A stretch of 64,000 nucleotides of DNA, taken from NCBI RefSeq assembly GCF_049647105.1, contig NZ_JBARWZ010000027.1:1-64000 (forward strand), in the 5' to 3' direction. The notes below the pieces were generated by a model. That model saw only the letters and a program-made list of their open reading frames with translations, had not been told where the DNA came from and did no database searches. The stretch is from Actinophytocola sp049647105 (GTDB taxonomy: Bacteria; Actinomycetota; Actinomycetes; Mycobacteriales; Pseudonocardiaceae). Position 1 is the stretch's first letter; every line of letters begins with the position of its first letter. Both the position numbers and the translations under genes were made by a program. Below, in pieces: positions 32,775-40,944 of the stretch.

Positions 32775-33811
32775 GCCCAGGCGACGATACCGACCGACGG
32801 CACCGTTGCCGACCCCTCCATCGGACCGAGCGTGCCCGTGGCCGGGTCGCGGGGGAGCCACGTGACCGTGCCGGAGTTCTGGTTCGACACGTAGATCCGC
32901 TGTTCGTCCTGGCTGAGCGTGAAGTGGCGTGGCCAGTCGCCGCCGGTCGGCGTGGCGCCAAGCGCGGTGAGCTGGTCGCCGGTCACGGCGAACGCGGCGA
33001 TCGTGTTGTCACCGCGGTTCGACGCGTACACGAACCGGCCATCGGAGCTGACCGCGATCTCCGCGGGGAAGTTGCCGCCCTGCGCGGTCGGGATGACCTG
33101 GCCCGGGGTGAGCGTGCCGTCGGCCCACGTCGCGACGGTGATCTCCGGGCGCAGCTCCCCGAGCACGTAGACGAGCGGCTCGGACGGGTGGAAGGCCAGG
33201 TGGCGTGGGCCCGCACCGGTGGGGAGCCGCAGTTGCTGGTGCTGGGTGAGCACGCCGTCGGTGAGCCCGTACACGTACACCGAGTCGGCGCCGAGGTCGA
33301 CCGCCAGCACCCATCGACCCGTCGGATCGGGGAGAACCTGGTGCGCGTGCGGATCGCGGTCGGTGCCAACGTGCTGGACGAGGTCGGTCCGCTCGCCGAT
33401 CGTGCCGTCGTCGTCGCGCCGGTGCACGGCGACCGAGCCGGAGCTGTAGTTCGCGGTCAGCAGGTAGCCGTCCGGATGCACAGAAAGGTGGGTCGGGCCC
33501 GCGCCGCCGCTCGACGCCGTGTTCAGCACCGTGTTCGTGGTGCGGTCGAGCGCGGTGACGCGGCCCTGTCCTTCGTTGGTGGTGTAAAGGAACCGGTCGT
33601 GGAAGGCGAGGAACGACGCGTCCGGCACACCGGCGACCGTGCCGGTGACCGTCAGTGTCCCGTCGTCGCCCACCTCGCCGGTCCGCAGGTCGCCGCCGAA
33701 GGTGCCGAGGTACACGGTGGACGGTGCGGCGAGCTCGCCGCCGGTGCGGGCCATCGCGAACGCGGCCGTCGCGAAACCCGCGTACCCGAGGAACTCTCGT
33801 CGGTCCAGCAT
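32771..33811 (-). CDS. Beta-propeller lactonase (Pgl/YbhE family), possible Tat export
   Basis: 346 aa. The N-terminus MLDRREFLGYAGFATAAFAMA has a twin-arginine-like RREFLG motif. The remainder is a seven-bladed propeller with repeated blade ends (LYTTNEGQGRVTALDRTTN, GAGPTHLSVHPDGYLLTANYSSGSVAV, GAGPRHLAFHPSEPLVYVLGE, FVYASNRGDNTIAAF, WPRHFTLSQDEQRIYVSNQNSGT). The family includes 6-phosphogluconolactonase. Lying between GntP and sugar-acid genes, it fits hydrolysis of an aldonolactone, such as the lactone left by C1-oxidising chitin enzymes. Export is uncertain. Confidence 0.85.
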   Translation of the reverse strand: MLDRREFLGYAGFATAAFAMARTGGELAAPSTVYLGTFGGDLRTGEVGDDGTLTVTGTVAGVPDASFLAFHDRFLYTTNEGQGRVTALDRTTNTVLNTASSGGAGPTHLSVHPDGYLLTANYSSGSVAVHRRDDDGTIGERTDLVQHVGTDRDPHAHQVLPDPTGRWVLAVDLGADSVYVYGLTDGVLTQHQQLRLPTGAGPRHLAFHPSEPLVYVLGELRPEITVATWADGTLTPGQVIPTAQGGNFPAEIAVSSDGRFVYASNRGDNTIAAFAVTGDQLTALGATPTGGDWPRHFTLSQDEQRIYVSNQNSGTVTWLPRDPATGTLGPMEGSATVPSVGIVAWA

Positions 33812-35205
33812 CAGATCACCGCCATGAGGATTGCCGCGACGGCGAAGCCGACCACGGAAAGGATGGTCTCCAGCACGGTCCACGTCTTCAACGTGTCCTT
33901 CACCGAGATGCCGAAGTACCGCGACACGATCCAGAATCCACCGTCGTTGACGTGCGACGCGATGATCGAACCGGCACAGATCGCCGCCGCGATCAGCGCC
34001 AGCTGGGGTTGTGAGTAGCCGACGTCCTTGATCGTCGGGCCGATGATGGCGGCCGACGCGGCGATGGCGGCGGTGGCCGAGCCCTGGGCGATGCGCAGGC
34101 CGCAGCTGATCACGTACGCCGCGAAGATCACCGGCAGGCCCGCGTCGTGCAGGCTGTCGGCGATCACGTCGCCGATGCCGGTCGCCTTCAGCACCGCGCC
34201 GTAGAACGCGCCCGCGCCGACGACCAGCAGGATCATGCCGACCGGGCGCAGCGACGCCGCGCTCAGTTCCGCGGCCTGCGACTTCGTCATGCCGCGCCGG
34301 TAACCCAGGAGCCAGAACGCCAGCAGCACCGCGATGGTCAGCGCGACCGCCGGGGTGCCGATGAAGTTCGCGACGCCGACGGCCGTCGAGCCCTCGGGTA
34401 ACAGGATGCTGCCGAACGTGCCGGCCAGGATCAGCACCAGCGGGATCGCGATGATGCCCACGACCAGGCCCAGCCCAGGCTCGTCGCCGTCGCGCTCGGT
34501 CTTCGCCGCCGCCAGCATGTCCTCCGGGACCGGGATGTCGATCCGCTTGCCGATCCACGACGAGAACAGCACGCCGCCGAGGTACCAGGCGGGGATGGCG
34601 CACACCGCGCCCATCAGGATCACCCAGCCGAGGTCCACCCCGAGAAGTCCCGCTGCCGCAACGGGTCCCGGGTGTGGTGGCAGGAAAGCGTGCGTCACCG
34701 ACAGGCCGGCGAGCAGCGGGAGGCAGTACAGCAGGATCGACTTGCCGCCCTGCTTGGCCGCCACGTACACGAGCGGCGCGAGCACGAAGATGCCGACGTC
34801 GAAGAACACCGGCACGCCGAAGATCAGCCCGGCGAGCCCCATGGCGAGCGGTGCGCGGTTCTCACCCAGCGCCCGCAGCAGCGACCTGGTCAGCACCTGC
34901 GCGCCGCCCGACGCCTCCAGGATCGCGCCGAGCATCGTGCCCAGCCCGATGATCGCCGCGATGTGGCCGAGGATGCCGCCGAAACCCGTCTCCAGCAACG
35001 ACTCGCCAGGTTTCTGCGCCGAGCCGACCAGCGACTGCACCGGCAGCCCGGCCGCGAGCGCGGTCAGCAGGCCGATCACCAGCAACGCGATGAACGGCTC
35101 GACCTTCCACTTGATGATCATCAACAGCAGGGCCGCGATACCGATCGCGGCGAGCAGCAGTAACCCCGGTGTGGAGTGCTGCAGCCAATCAACCAACCCC
35201 GACAT
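33811..35205 (-). CDS. GntP-family gluconate/sugar-acid permease
   Basis: 464 aa with about twelve membrane segments. Family signatures include FGGILGHIAAIIGLGTMLGAILEASGGAQ, PLVYVAAKQGGKSILLYCLPLLAGLSVTHAFLPPHPGPVAAA and the C-terminal GSATAAIAASAAIIGPT. GntP members import gluconate, other aldonates or D-serine with protons. Here the substrate is plausibly N-acetyl-glucosaminate or glucosaminate. Its stop overlaps the lactonase start (TGATG), and 8 bases separate it from the KDPG aldolase gene. Confidence 0.92.
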   Translation of the reverse strand: MSGLVDWLQHSTPGLLLLAAIGIAALLLMIIKWKVEPFIALLVIGLLTALAAGLPVQSLVGSAQKPGESLLETGFGGILGHIAAIIGLGTMLGAILEASGGAQVLTRSLLRALGENRAPLAMGLAGLIFGVPVFFDVGIFVLAPLVYVAAKQGGKSILLYCLPLLAGLSVTHAFLPPHPGPVAAAGLLGVDLGWVILMGAVCAIPAWYLGGVLFSSWIGKRIDIPVPEDMLAAAKTERDGDEPGLGLVVGIIAIPLVLILAGTFGSILLPEGSTAVGVANFIGTPAVALTIAVLLAFWLLGYRRGMTKSQAAELSAASLRPVGMILLVVGAGAFYGAVLKATGIGDVIADSLHDAGLPVIFAAYVISCGLRIAQGSATAAIAASAAIIGPTIKDVGYSQPQLALIAAAICAGSIIASHVNDGGFWIVSRYFGISVKDTLKTWTVLETILSVVGFAVAAILMAVI

Positions 35206-35213
35206 TGGTCTCC

Positions 35214-35834
35214 TTATTGAGCGATAGCTGAGAGGAATTCCTTCGCGCGCTGCCCGATCTCCTCGAATCTCGACTCGGCGGCCAGTTTCGGTCCCACCAC
35301 ACCACTTCCGGCGGTGACGGCGATCGCGCCGTTCGCCAGGTACGACGCCGCGTTCTCCGCGTTCAGGCCACCCGTGGCCACCAGGTGCACGTCCGGGTAC
35401 GGCCCGAGCAGGTCGCTGAAGTACACCGGGCCGAGCCGTGCCGCTGGGAACACCTTCACCGCCGCCGCGCCGAGGTCGACCGCGGTCGCGACCTCGGTCG
35501 GTGTCATCGCGCCCAGCACGACCGGGATGTCATGGCGCACCGCCTCTTCCGCGACCGCGGCACGCAGACCCGGGGTGAGCAGGAACGTCGCGCCCGCGTT
35601 GATCGCGTCGCGGGCGTCCTGTTCGGACATCACGGTGCCCGCACCCAGGATCAGACCGTCCACCCGCGACGCCTGCTCGATGAGCCGGGGCGCGTCCGGC
35701 GTGGTCAGCGCGAACTCGACGATCGGCATGCCGGCCTCGACGAGGGTCCGCGCGAGCCCAACGGGGTCGGGGATGATCGGCGCGCGGATGATGCACAGCG
35801 CACGCCGGGCCTCCAGCTCCGCGAGCAGGTGCAT
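35214..35834 (-). CDS. eda: KDPG / 4-hydroxy-2-oxoglutarate aldolase
   Basis: 206 aa class I aldolase splitting 2-keto-3-deoxy-6-phosphogluconate to pyruvate and glyceraldehyde 3-phosphate. IVEFALTTPDA carries the catalytic Glu, and AAVKVFPAARLGP contains the Schiff-base Lys (about residue 133). GAGTVMSEQDARDAINAGATFLLTPG and VATGGLNAENAASYLANGAIAV are the phosphate-loop strands. It acts after the KDG kinase encoded divergently at 38837. It follows the deacylase gene by 1 base. Confidence 0.93.
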   Translation of the reverse strand: MHLLAELEARRALCIIRAPIIPDPVGLARTLVEAGMPIVEFALTTPDAPRLIEQASRVDGLILGAGTVMSEQDARDAINAGATFLLTPGLRAAVAEEAVRHDIPVVLGAMTPTEVATAVDLGAAAVKVFPAARLGPVYFSDLLGPYPDVHLVATGGLNAENAASYLANGAIAVTAGSGVVGPKLAAESRFEEIGQRAKEFLSAIAQ

Positions 35835-35835
35835 G

Positions 35836-37413
35836 TCACGCTCCCTTGTTGCGGATCGAGTGGCCGGGGAGCGCGCCGGTGTGCCTGCCGTCCTCGATGA
35901 CGGGCACGCCGTTCACCAGCACGTACGGGATACCGGCCGCGGCCTGGCGCGGTTGTTCGAACGTCGCCGTGTCGGCCACCGTGGCCGGGTCGAACAGGAC
36001 CAGGTCCGCGGCGTACCCCTCGCGGACGAGCCCTCGGTCGGTCAGCCGGAGCCGCCGCGCGGCGCGGCCCGTCAGGTGCGCGACGCATTCCTCCAGGCTC
36101 AGCACCCCCAATTCGCGAACGTACCGCGCGAGGTAGCGGGGGAACGTGCCCCACGCCCTCGGGTGGGGCCGCTCGCCGACCAGCAACCCGTCGCTGCCGC
36201 CGGTGTGCGCGGCGTGCCGCATGATCGCGCGGACGTTGTCCTCGTGCCCGACGTGCATGAGGCACGACGTGCCGAGCCGCTCGGCGATCAGCGTGTCGAA
36301 GTACAGCTCGGCGGGCGGCCTGCCCGCCTCGCGTGCCGACGCCGCGACCGACTTGCCCACCAGGTGGGCGTTGTCGTCGCGGCGAACGCCGTTCACCTCG
36401 ATCGAGTCCCAGTCGACGGGCACGCCGTGGCAGCCGTCCGAGCCGTGTTCCTCGATGTCGGCGCGGATCCGCTCCCGGGCGTCCACATTGGACAGACGGG
36501 CGAGCGTCGCGGCAAGGCCGCCTTCTGCTGCCCAGCTCGGCAGCAGCGCCGACAGGTAGGTCGCGCCGGGCAGGTACGGGTAGGTGTCCAGGCTGATGTC
36601 GCAGCCGTCGGCGATCGCGTCGTCCAGCAACGACAACAGCTCACCAGCACGGCCCTCGTTGACCGGGAAGTTCATCGTGGCGTGCGCGAGGTGCAGCGGG
36701 CAGCCGGACCGCCGCGACACGTCGACCATCTCCGCGTACGCCTCGAGCGCGCCGGCGCCGTAGCTGCGGTGGTGTGGGCTGTAGTAACCGCCGCCCTTGC
36801 CGACGACCTCGCACAGCGCGACCAGTTCCCCGGTGCCGGCGTACATGCCCGGCGTGTACGTGAGGCCGGACGACATGCCCATCGCGCCCTCGGCGAGCCC
36901 GGTCGCCACCAGCGCCCGCATCCGGTCCAGCTCGGACTCCGTGGCATGCCGCGCGTCCCAGCCCGCCACCAGTGCCCGCACGGTGCCCTGCGGCACGAGG
37001 TAGGCCGCGTTCACCGCGATGCCGCGGTCGAGCCGGTCCAGGTACTCGCCGACGCCGCGCCAGTCCCAGTCGAAGCCGGGCGGGTCGTCGTTCCACCCGG
37101 CCAGCTGCGCGCGCAGGTCCGCGAGCGTGTCGTCGTCGACCGGCGCGTAGGACAGCCCGTCCTGGCCGAGCACCTCGAGCGTGACACCCTGCGACACCTT
37201 CGCCATGTGGTCGGGATGCGCGAGTATCTGCAGGTCGGAGTGTGCGTGCATGTCGATGAACCCGGGCGCGAGCACGAGCCCGTCCGCGTCCACCACGCGT
37301 CCGCCGCCACCGGTGCCGATCGCCGCGATCCGTCCACCGCCGACGGTCACGTCCGCCCGGTACGACGGCCCGCCGGTGCCGTCGACCACGGTCGCGCCGA
37401 GGAAGGTGAGCAT
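35836..37413 (-). CDS. D-aminoacylase-family amidohydrolase (candidate N-acetylglucosaminate deacetylase)
   Basis: 525 aa. Amidohydrolase metal motif FIDMHAHSDLQ (HxHxD), the SPHHRSYGAG His pair, LAHATMNFPVNEG, and the C-terminal barrel return with DDNAHLVGKSVA and GLVREGYAADLVLFDP. Classic D-aminoacylases have GNCG at the metal-bridging Cys; this protein has GQDG at that place, marking a different subfamily and probably a different substrate. With a PLP deaminase, KDG kinase and KDPG aldolase alongside, deacetylation of N-acetyl-D-glucosaminate is the most coherent reaction. ATG at 37413 overlaps the upstream stop. Confidence 0.85.
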   Translation of the reverse strand: MLTFLGATVVDGTGGPSYRADVTVGGGRIAAIGTGGGGRVVDADGLVLAPGFIDMHAHSDLQILAHPDHMAKVSQGVTLEVLGQDGLSYAPVDDDTLADLRAQLAGWNDDPPGFDWDWRGVGEYLDRLDRGIAVNAAYLVPQGTVRALVAGWDARHATESELDRMRALVATGLAEGAMGMSSGLTYTPGMYAGTGELVALCEVVGKGGGYYSPHHRSYGAGALEAYAEMVDVSRRSGCPLHLAHATMNFPVNEGRAGELLSLLDDAIADGCDISLDTYPYLPGATYLSALLPSWAAEGGLAATLARLSNVDARERIRADIEEHGSDGCHGVPVDWDSIEVNGVRRDDNAHLVGKSVAASAREAGRPPAELYFDTLIAERLGTSCLMHVGHEDNVRAIMRHAAHTGGSDGLLVGERPHPRAWGTFPRYLARYVRELGVLSLEECVAHLTGRAARRLRLTDRGLVREGYAADLVLFDPATVADTATFEQPRQAAAGIPYVLVNGVPVIEDGRHTGALPGHSIRNKGA

Positions 37414-38726
37414 CAGAAGAACGTCCGGATCAGGTCGACCACGGTCTCGCCGTCCGCGCCGACCATCGGCATCAGCGGGACCTTGTCGAACGTCGTGCAC
37501 GGGTGCGAGAGCCCGAGGCCGACCCAGTCGCCGACCTCCAGCGCCGCGTCCCTGTCGAGCCGGACGAAACCGTGCTGGTCGTTGACCTTGGTGACCGTGC
37601 AGCCGGTCAGCGCGGAGGTGACGCCGCCCGCGCGCCGCAGCTCGGGCACCGGCAGGTCGATGTCGTAGGGCACGTCCCGCTTGCCCGCGGTGATGAACGC
37701 GAGCCGAGGCTCGGGCCGCGAGTTGACCTGCGCCCAGGCCCGCACCGCGGGCCGCAGCCGGGGGCCGTCGAGCCGGGGGCTCGCGCCGAGCGGGGAGCTG
37801 CGTGCGTAGTACCCCTCGTCGTGCGTGAGGTACGCGCCGCTGCGCAGCACCGGCAGCACGGGCAGCCCGTCGGGCCACGGTCCGCCGAGCACCTCGACGA
37901 CCTGGTCGAAGAACGAGCTGCCGCCCGCGGTCACGACCACCTGGTCCACACCGTCGAAGTGGCCGCGTTCCGCGAGGTCCAAGGCCAGCGCCCGCAGTTC
38001 GGTCAGGTGCGTGTGCACGGTCGCGAGCCCGTCGGCCGACGTGTCGCCCGCCACCGCGCCCTCGTAGCTCGCGACGCCGGTCAGCCGCAGCACCGGGCTC
38101 GCGGCGACGGCCTCGGCGACCTTCAGCGCGGCGGTCCGGTCACGGCACCCGGTGCGGCCGCCCGGTACGCCCAGCTCGATCAGCACGTCCACCGGACGGG
38201 ACGGGGCCGCCTCGCGCAGCGCGGCGGTCATCAGCTCGACGCCTCGTTCGGTGTCGGCCCAGCACCAGAACTCGAAGCCCCGGTCGCGGTCCAGCTCACC
38301 CGCGATGAACCGCAGTGCGGCCGCGTCGACCAGTTCGTTCGCGAGGATCACCCGGCTCACCCCGAACGCGCGGTAGATCCGCAGCTGGCTCGCGTTCGCC
38401 GCGGTCTGGCCCCACACGCCGTGCTCGAACTGCCGCGCGTACAGCTGCGGCGCCATCGTCGTCTTGCCGTGCGGCGCGTGCGCGAAACCGTGGCGTGCGC
38501 ACAGGTCTGCCATCGTGGTGAGGTTGTGGGTGAGGGCGGACTCGTCGAGGACCGTGACGGGTGGGAGGAACCCGTCGCCGAACAGGTTCGGGCGCCGGTC
38601 CCTGGCGTCTCGAATGGACAATCCGGACAGCGAGTTCGGCAGTCCCTTGAAGCGCCAGTCGATCCGCTCGTCGAGGAGCGCCTCGAGCGCGGCGGGGTCC
38701 ATCCGGCCCGGGGTGATCTGCGGCAT
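37413..38726 (-). CDS. D-serine dehydratase/D-threonine aldolase-fold PLP enzyme (candidate D-glucosaminate deaminase)
   Basis: 437 aa. The alanine-racemase-like N-terminal barrel has the PLP lysine in APHGKTTMAPQLYARQ, with IELGVPGGRTGCRD and VTAGGSSFFD for phosphate binding. The C-terminal domain holds the zinc pair His-Cys in LSHPCTTFDK, as in eukaryotic-type D-serine dehydratase. These enzymes eliminate water and ammonia from 2-amino-3-hydroxy acids. D-glucosaminate has that group, giving 2-keto-3-deoxygluconate, exactly what the neighbouring kinase and aldolase need. It is the first gene of the minus-strand enzyme operon, 14 bases from an operator. Confidence 0.85.
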   Translation of the reverse strand: MPQITPGRMDPAALEALLDERIDWRFKGLPNSLSGLSIRDARDRRPNLFGDGFLPPVTVLDESALTHNLTTMADLCARHGFAHAPHGKTTMAPQLYARQFEHGVWGQTAANASQLRIYRAFGVSRVILANELVDAAALRFIAGELDRDRGFEFWCWADTERGVELMTAALREAAPSRPVDVLIELGVPGGRTGCRDRTAALKVAEAVAASPVLRLTGVASYEGAVAGDTSADGLATVHTHLTELRALALDLAERGHFDGVDQVVVTAGGSSFFDQVVEVLGGPWPDGLPVLPVLRSGAYLTHDEGYYARSSPLGASPRLDGPRLRPAVRAWAQVNSRPEPRLAFITAGKRDVPYDIDLPVPELRRAGGVTSALTGCTVTKVNDQHGFVRLDRDAALEVGDWVGLGLSHPCTTFDKVPLMPMVGADGETVVDLIRTFF

Positions 38727-38740
38727 CCGCTCACCTCATA

Positions 38741-38776
38741 TTGCGTATTTTGCAACGGCTATTGCGCTATGTGCCA
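38741..38776 (+). promoter_or_regulatory. Divergent promoter with two copies of the shared operator
   Basis: TTGCGTATTTTGCAA (38741-38755) and TTGCGCTATGTGCCA (38762-38776), between the PLP-enzyme gene (minus) and the KDG kinase gene (plus). They match the motif at 32294-32329 (consensus TTGCGnnnnnTGCAA, 15 bp). Their position fits simultaneous repression of both directions by the IclR regulator. Confidence 0.7.
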
Positions 38777-38836
38777 CCGAATTGTGTAGCATTTCCCCGG
38801 CCGACCAGTCAACGGCGTGAGGGGTGGCCGGTGGGG

Positions 38837-39793
38837 ATGCCAGACGTGCTCTGTCTCGGTGAGACCATGGCCATGTTCGTGCCCGCCGAGCCCGGTCCGC
38901 CCGCCGAGGTGACCACGTGGCACCGGACCGTCGGTGGCGCGGAGTCCAATGTGGCCTGTCACGTCGCGGCACTCGGTCTGCGGCCCGCGTGGGTGAGCGC
39001 GGTCGGCGACGACGCGTTCGGCACGGCCGTCGTGTCCACGATCGCCTCCTTCGGCGTCGACGTGTCCGGCGTGACCGTCGACCCGGAGCGGCCGACCGGC
39101 CTGTACGTCAAGGAACGTGACGCCTCCGGCAGCCCGGTCCGCTACTACCGCCGCGGTTCCGCCGCCTCGGGCATGGCGCCCGCACTGCTCGACGGACTGG
39201 TCCTCGACGGCGTGCGGGTCGTGCACACCAGCGGGATCACACCCGCGCTGTCGGACAGCTGTCTCGCGCTGATGCGGCGGCTCATGGGCGCGCCGAGAAC
39301 CTTCACGCTGTCGTTCGACCTCAACTGGCGGGCTCCGCTGTGGACCGGCCGCGACCCGTCGGTGCTGCGGGAGCTGGCGTCGGCCGCGGACATCGTGTTC
39401 GTCGGCGCCGACGAGGCCAAGCTCGTGTGGGACGTTGAGGAACCGGCGCGGATCCGCGCGCTGCTGCCGGCACCGGCGACGCTCGTGGTCAAGCAGGGTG
39501 CGGCGGGCGCGACCCTGGTCGAGGGGGACACCGAGCTGTTCCAGCCCGCGCTGACGGTCGACGTGGTCGAACCGGTCGGCGCCGGTGACGCGTTCGCCGC
39601 CGGGTTCCTGTGGGCGACGCTCGCCGGGTGGTCGCCCCGGCGGCGGCTGCGGGCCGGGCACCTGCGGGCCGCGACCGCGCTGCGCACCCACCACGACGTC
39701 GGCCCCTCGCTGCCGGACGCGTACGTCTACGCCATGCTCGACGCGTCCGAGGCCGAGTGGGCCGCCGCGTACGTGACCGGAGAGTCGTCGTGA
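38837..39793 (+). CDS. kdgK: PfkB-family sugar kinase, probably 2-keto-3-deoxygluconate kinase
   Basis: 318 aa from ATG at 38837 (GTG at 38831 is an alternative). Ribokinase fold: CLGETMAMFVPAEPGPP, the N-terminal signature VGGAESNVACHVAALGL, and the catalytic anion-hole VEPVGAGDAFAAGF with Asp about residue 254. The KDG kinase subgroup is suggested by RYYRRGSAASGMAPALLD. It phosphorylates KDG to KDPG for the divergently encoded aldolase. Its stop overlaps the iclR start (GTGA). Confidence 0.88.
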   Translation: MPDVLCLGETMAMFVPAEPGPPAEVTTWHRTVGGAESNVACHVAALGLRPAWVSAVGDDAFGTAVVSTIASFGVDVSGVTVDPERPTGLYVKERDASGSPVRYYRRGSAASGMAPALLDGLVLDGVRVVHTSGITPALSDSCLALMRRLMGAPRTFTLSFDLNWRAPLWTGRDPSVLRELASAADIVFVGADEAKLVWDVEEPARIRALLPAPATLVVKQGAAGATLVEGDTELFQPALTVDVVEPVGAGDAFAAGFLWATLAGWSPRRRLRAGHLRAATALRTHHDVGPSLPDAYVYAMLDASEAEWAAAYVTGESS

Positions 39794-40548
39794 GTCAGAG
39801 CCTGGACCGAGCGCTGGTGCTGCTCGACGAGCTGGCGAACGGCCGGCGCACGCTGGACCAGCTGGCCGAGCGGCTGGCCGTGCACAAGACGACGGTGCTT
39901 CGGTTGCTGCGCACGCTCGAGTCGCACCGGTTCGTGCAGCGCGACGGGGTCCGCTACTACCGGCTCGGCACGTCGCTGTTCGAGCTGGCGTTCCGCGCGC
40001 TCGACGAGCGGGACGTGCGGCGCAGCGTCGAGCCCGCGCTGCGTGCGCTGAACGCCGAGACCGGGCACACCGTGCACCTCGCGTCCTACGAGGACGGTGA
40101 GGTGATCTACATCGACAAGTGCGAGAGCAGGCACAACGTGCGGATGTACTCCCGCATCGGCCGCCGCGCGCCGCTGCACTGCACGGCGGTGGCGAAGGTG
40201 CTGGTCGCCGCGTTGCCGGCGGACCAGCGCGCGGCGGTGGCCGCGTCGCTCACGTACGAGAAGATGGCGGCGAACACGATCACGACCCCGCGCGCCTACC
40301 TGGCGGAGCTCGCTCACGTGGCGGAGCGCGGCTACGCGATCGACAACGAGGAGCACGAGGAGCACATTCACTGCGTGGCGGCGCCGGTGCGCGGCGCGCG
40401 GGGTGAGGTGCTCGCGGCGATGTCGCTGTCGGTGCCGCAGGTCGTGCTCGACCTGGACGGCCTGCTGGAGCTGGTGCCGGCACTGCTGGCCGCGGCCTCG
40501 GCGGCGTCCGCCGAGTGTGGTTACCCGGAAACGAGGAGGAACAGCTGA
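39790..40548 (+). CDS. IclR-family regulator of the sugar-acid locus
   Basis: 252 aa. The N-terminal winged HTH begins almost at once (QSLDRALVLLDELANGRRTLDQLAERLAVHKTTVLRLLRTLE). The C-terminal effector domain has VYIDKCE-like EVIYIDKCESRHNVRMYSRIGRRAPLHCTAVAKVLVA and GYAIDNEEHEEHIHCVAAPV. Such proteins sense small acids, often KDG or related pathway intermediates. It is proposed to bind the four TTGCGnnnnnTGCAA sites at 32294-32329 and 38741-38776. It is flanked by overlapping kdgK and ridA genes. Confidence 0.88.
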   Translation: MSQSLDRALVLLDELANGRRTLDQLAERLAVHKTTVLRLLRTLESHRFVQRDGVRYYRLGTSLFELAFRALDERDVRRSVEPALRALNAETGHTVHLASYEDGEVIYIDKCESRHNVRMYSRIGRRAPLHCTAVAKVLVAALPADQRAAVAASLTYEKMAANTITTPRAYLAELAHVAERGYAIDNEEHEEHIHCVAAPVRGARGEVLAAMSLSVPQVVLDLDGLLELVPALLAAASAASAECGYPETRRNS

Positions 40549-40928
40549 TGGCGAAGGTCGCGATCCACCCGGAGGGCGCCAAGATCCCGACGGTGCCGCT
40601 CACCCATGGCATCCGCAAGGGCAACATCCTGCAGGTGGCCGGTCAGGTGGCCTTCGACCCCGCGACGAACGAGATCGTCGGGACCACGGTCACCGAGCAG
40701 ACCCGCCGGGTCATGCAGAACGTGCGGGCGATCCTCGAGGCGGGCGGCGCCACCCTCGACGACGTGGTCATGTGCCGCGTCTACCTCACCGACGTGGCCC
40801 ACTTCGGTGAGCTGAACGACGCGTACCGCGAGTTCTTCGAGGAGTCCTTCCCGGCCCGCACGACCGTGTACGTCGGCCTCCCGGAAGGCCTGCTGGTGGA
40901 GATCGACGCCATGGCCGTCCTGGAGTAA
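40548..40928 (+). CDS. ridA: RidA-family enamine/imine deaminase
   Basis: 126 aa YjgF/YER057c/UK114 fold: QVAGQVAFDPATNEIVG, NVRAILEAGGATLDDVVMCRVYLTDV with the substrate-carboxylate Arg, and FFEESFPARTTVYVGLPEGLLVEIDAMAVL at the end. RidA hydrolyses reactive enamines released by PLP dehydratases. Its place in this operon (TGATG overlap with iclR) supports the idea that the PLP enzyme at 37413-38726 performs a dehydrating deamination. Confidence 0.93.
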   Translation: MAKVAIHPEGAKIPTVPLTHGIRKGNILQVAGQVAFDPATNEIVGTTVTEQTRRVMQNVRAILEAGGATLDDVVMCRVYLTDVAHFGELNDAYREFFEESFPARTTVYVGLPEGLLVEIDAMAVLE

Positions 40929-40944
40929 CCGGTCCCATGTCCCA

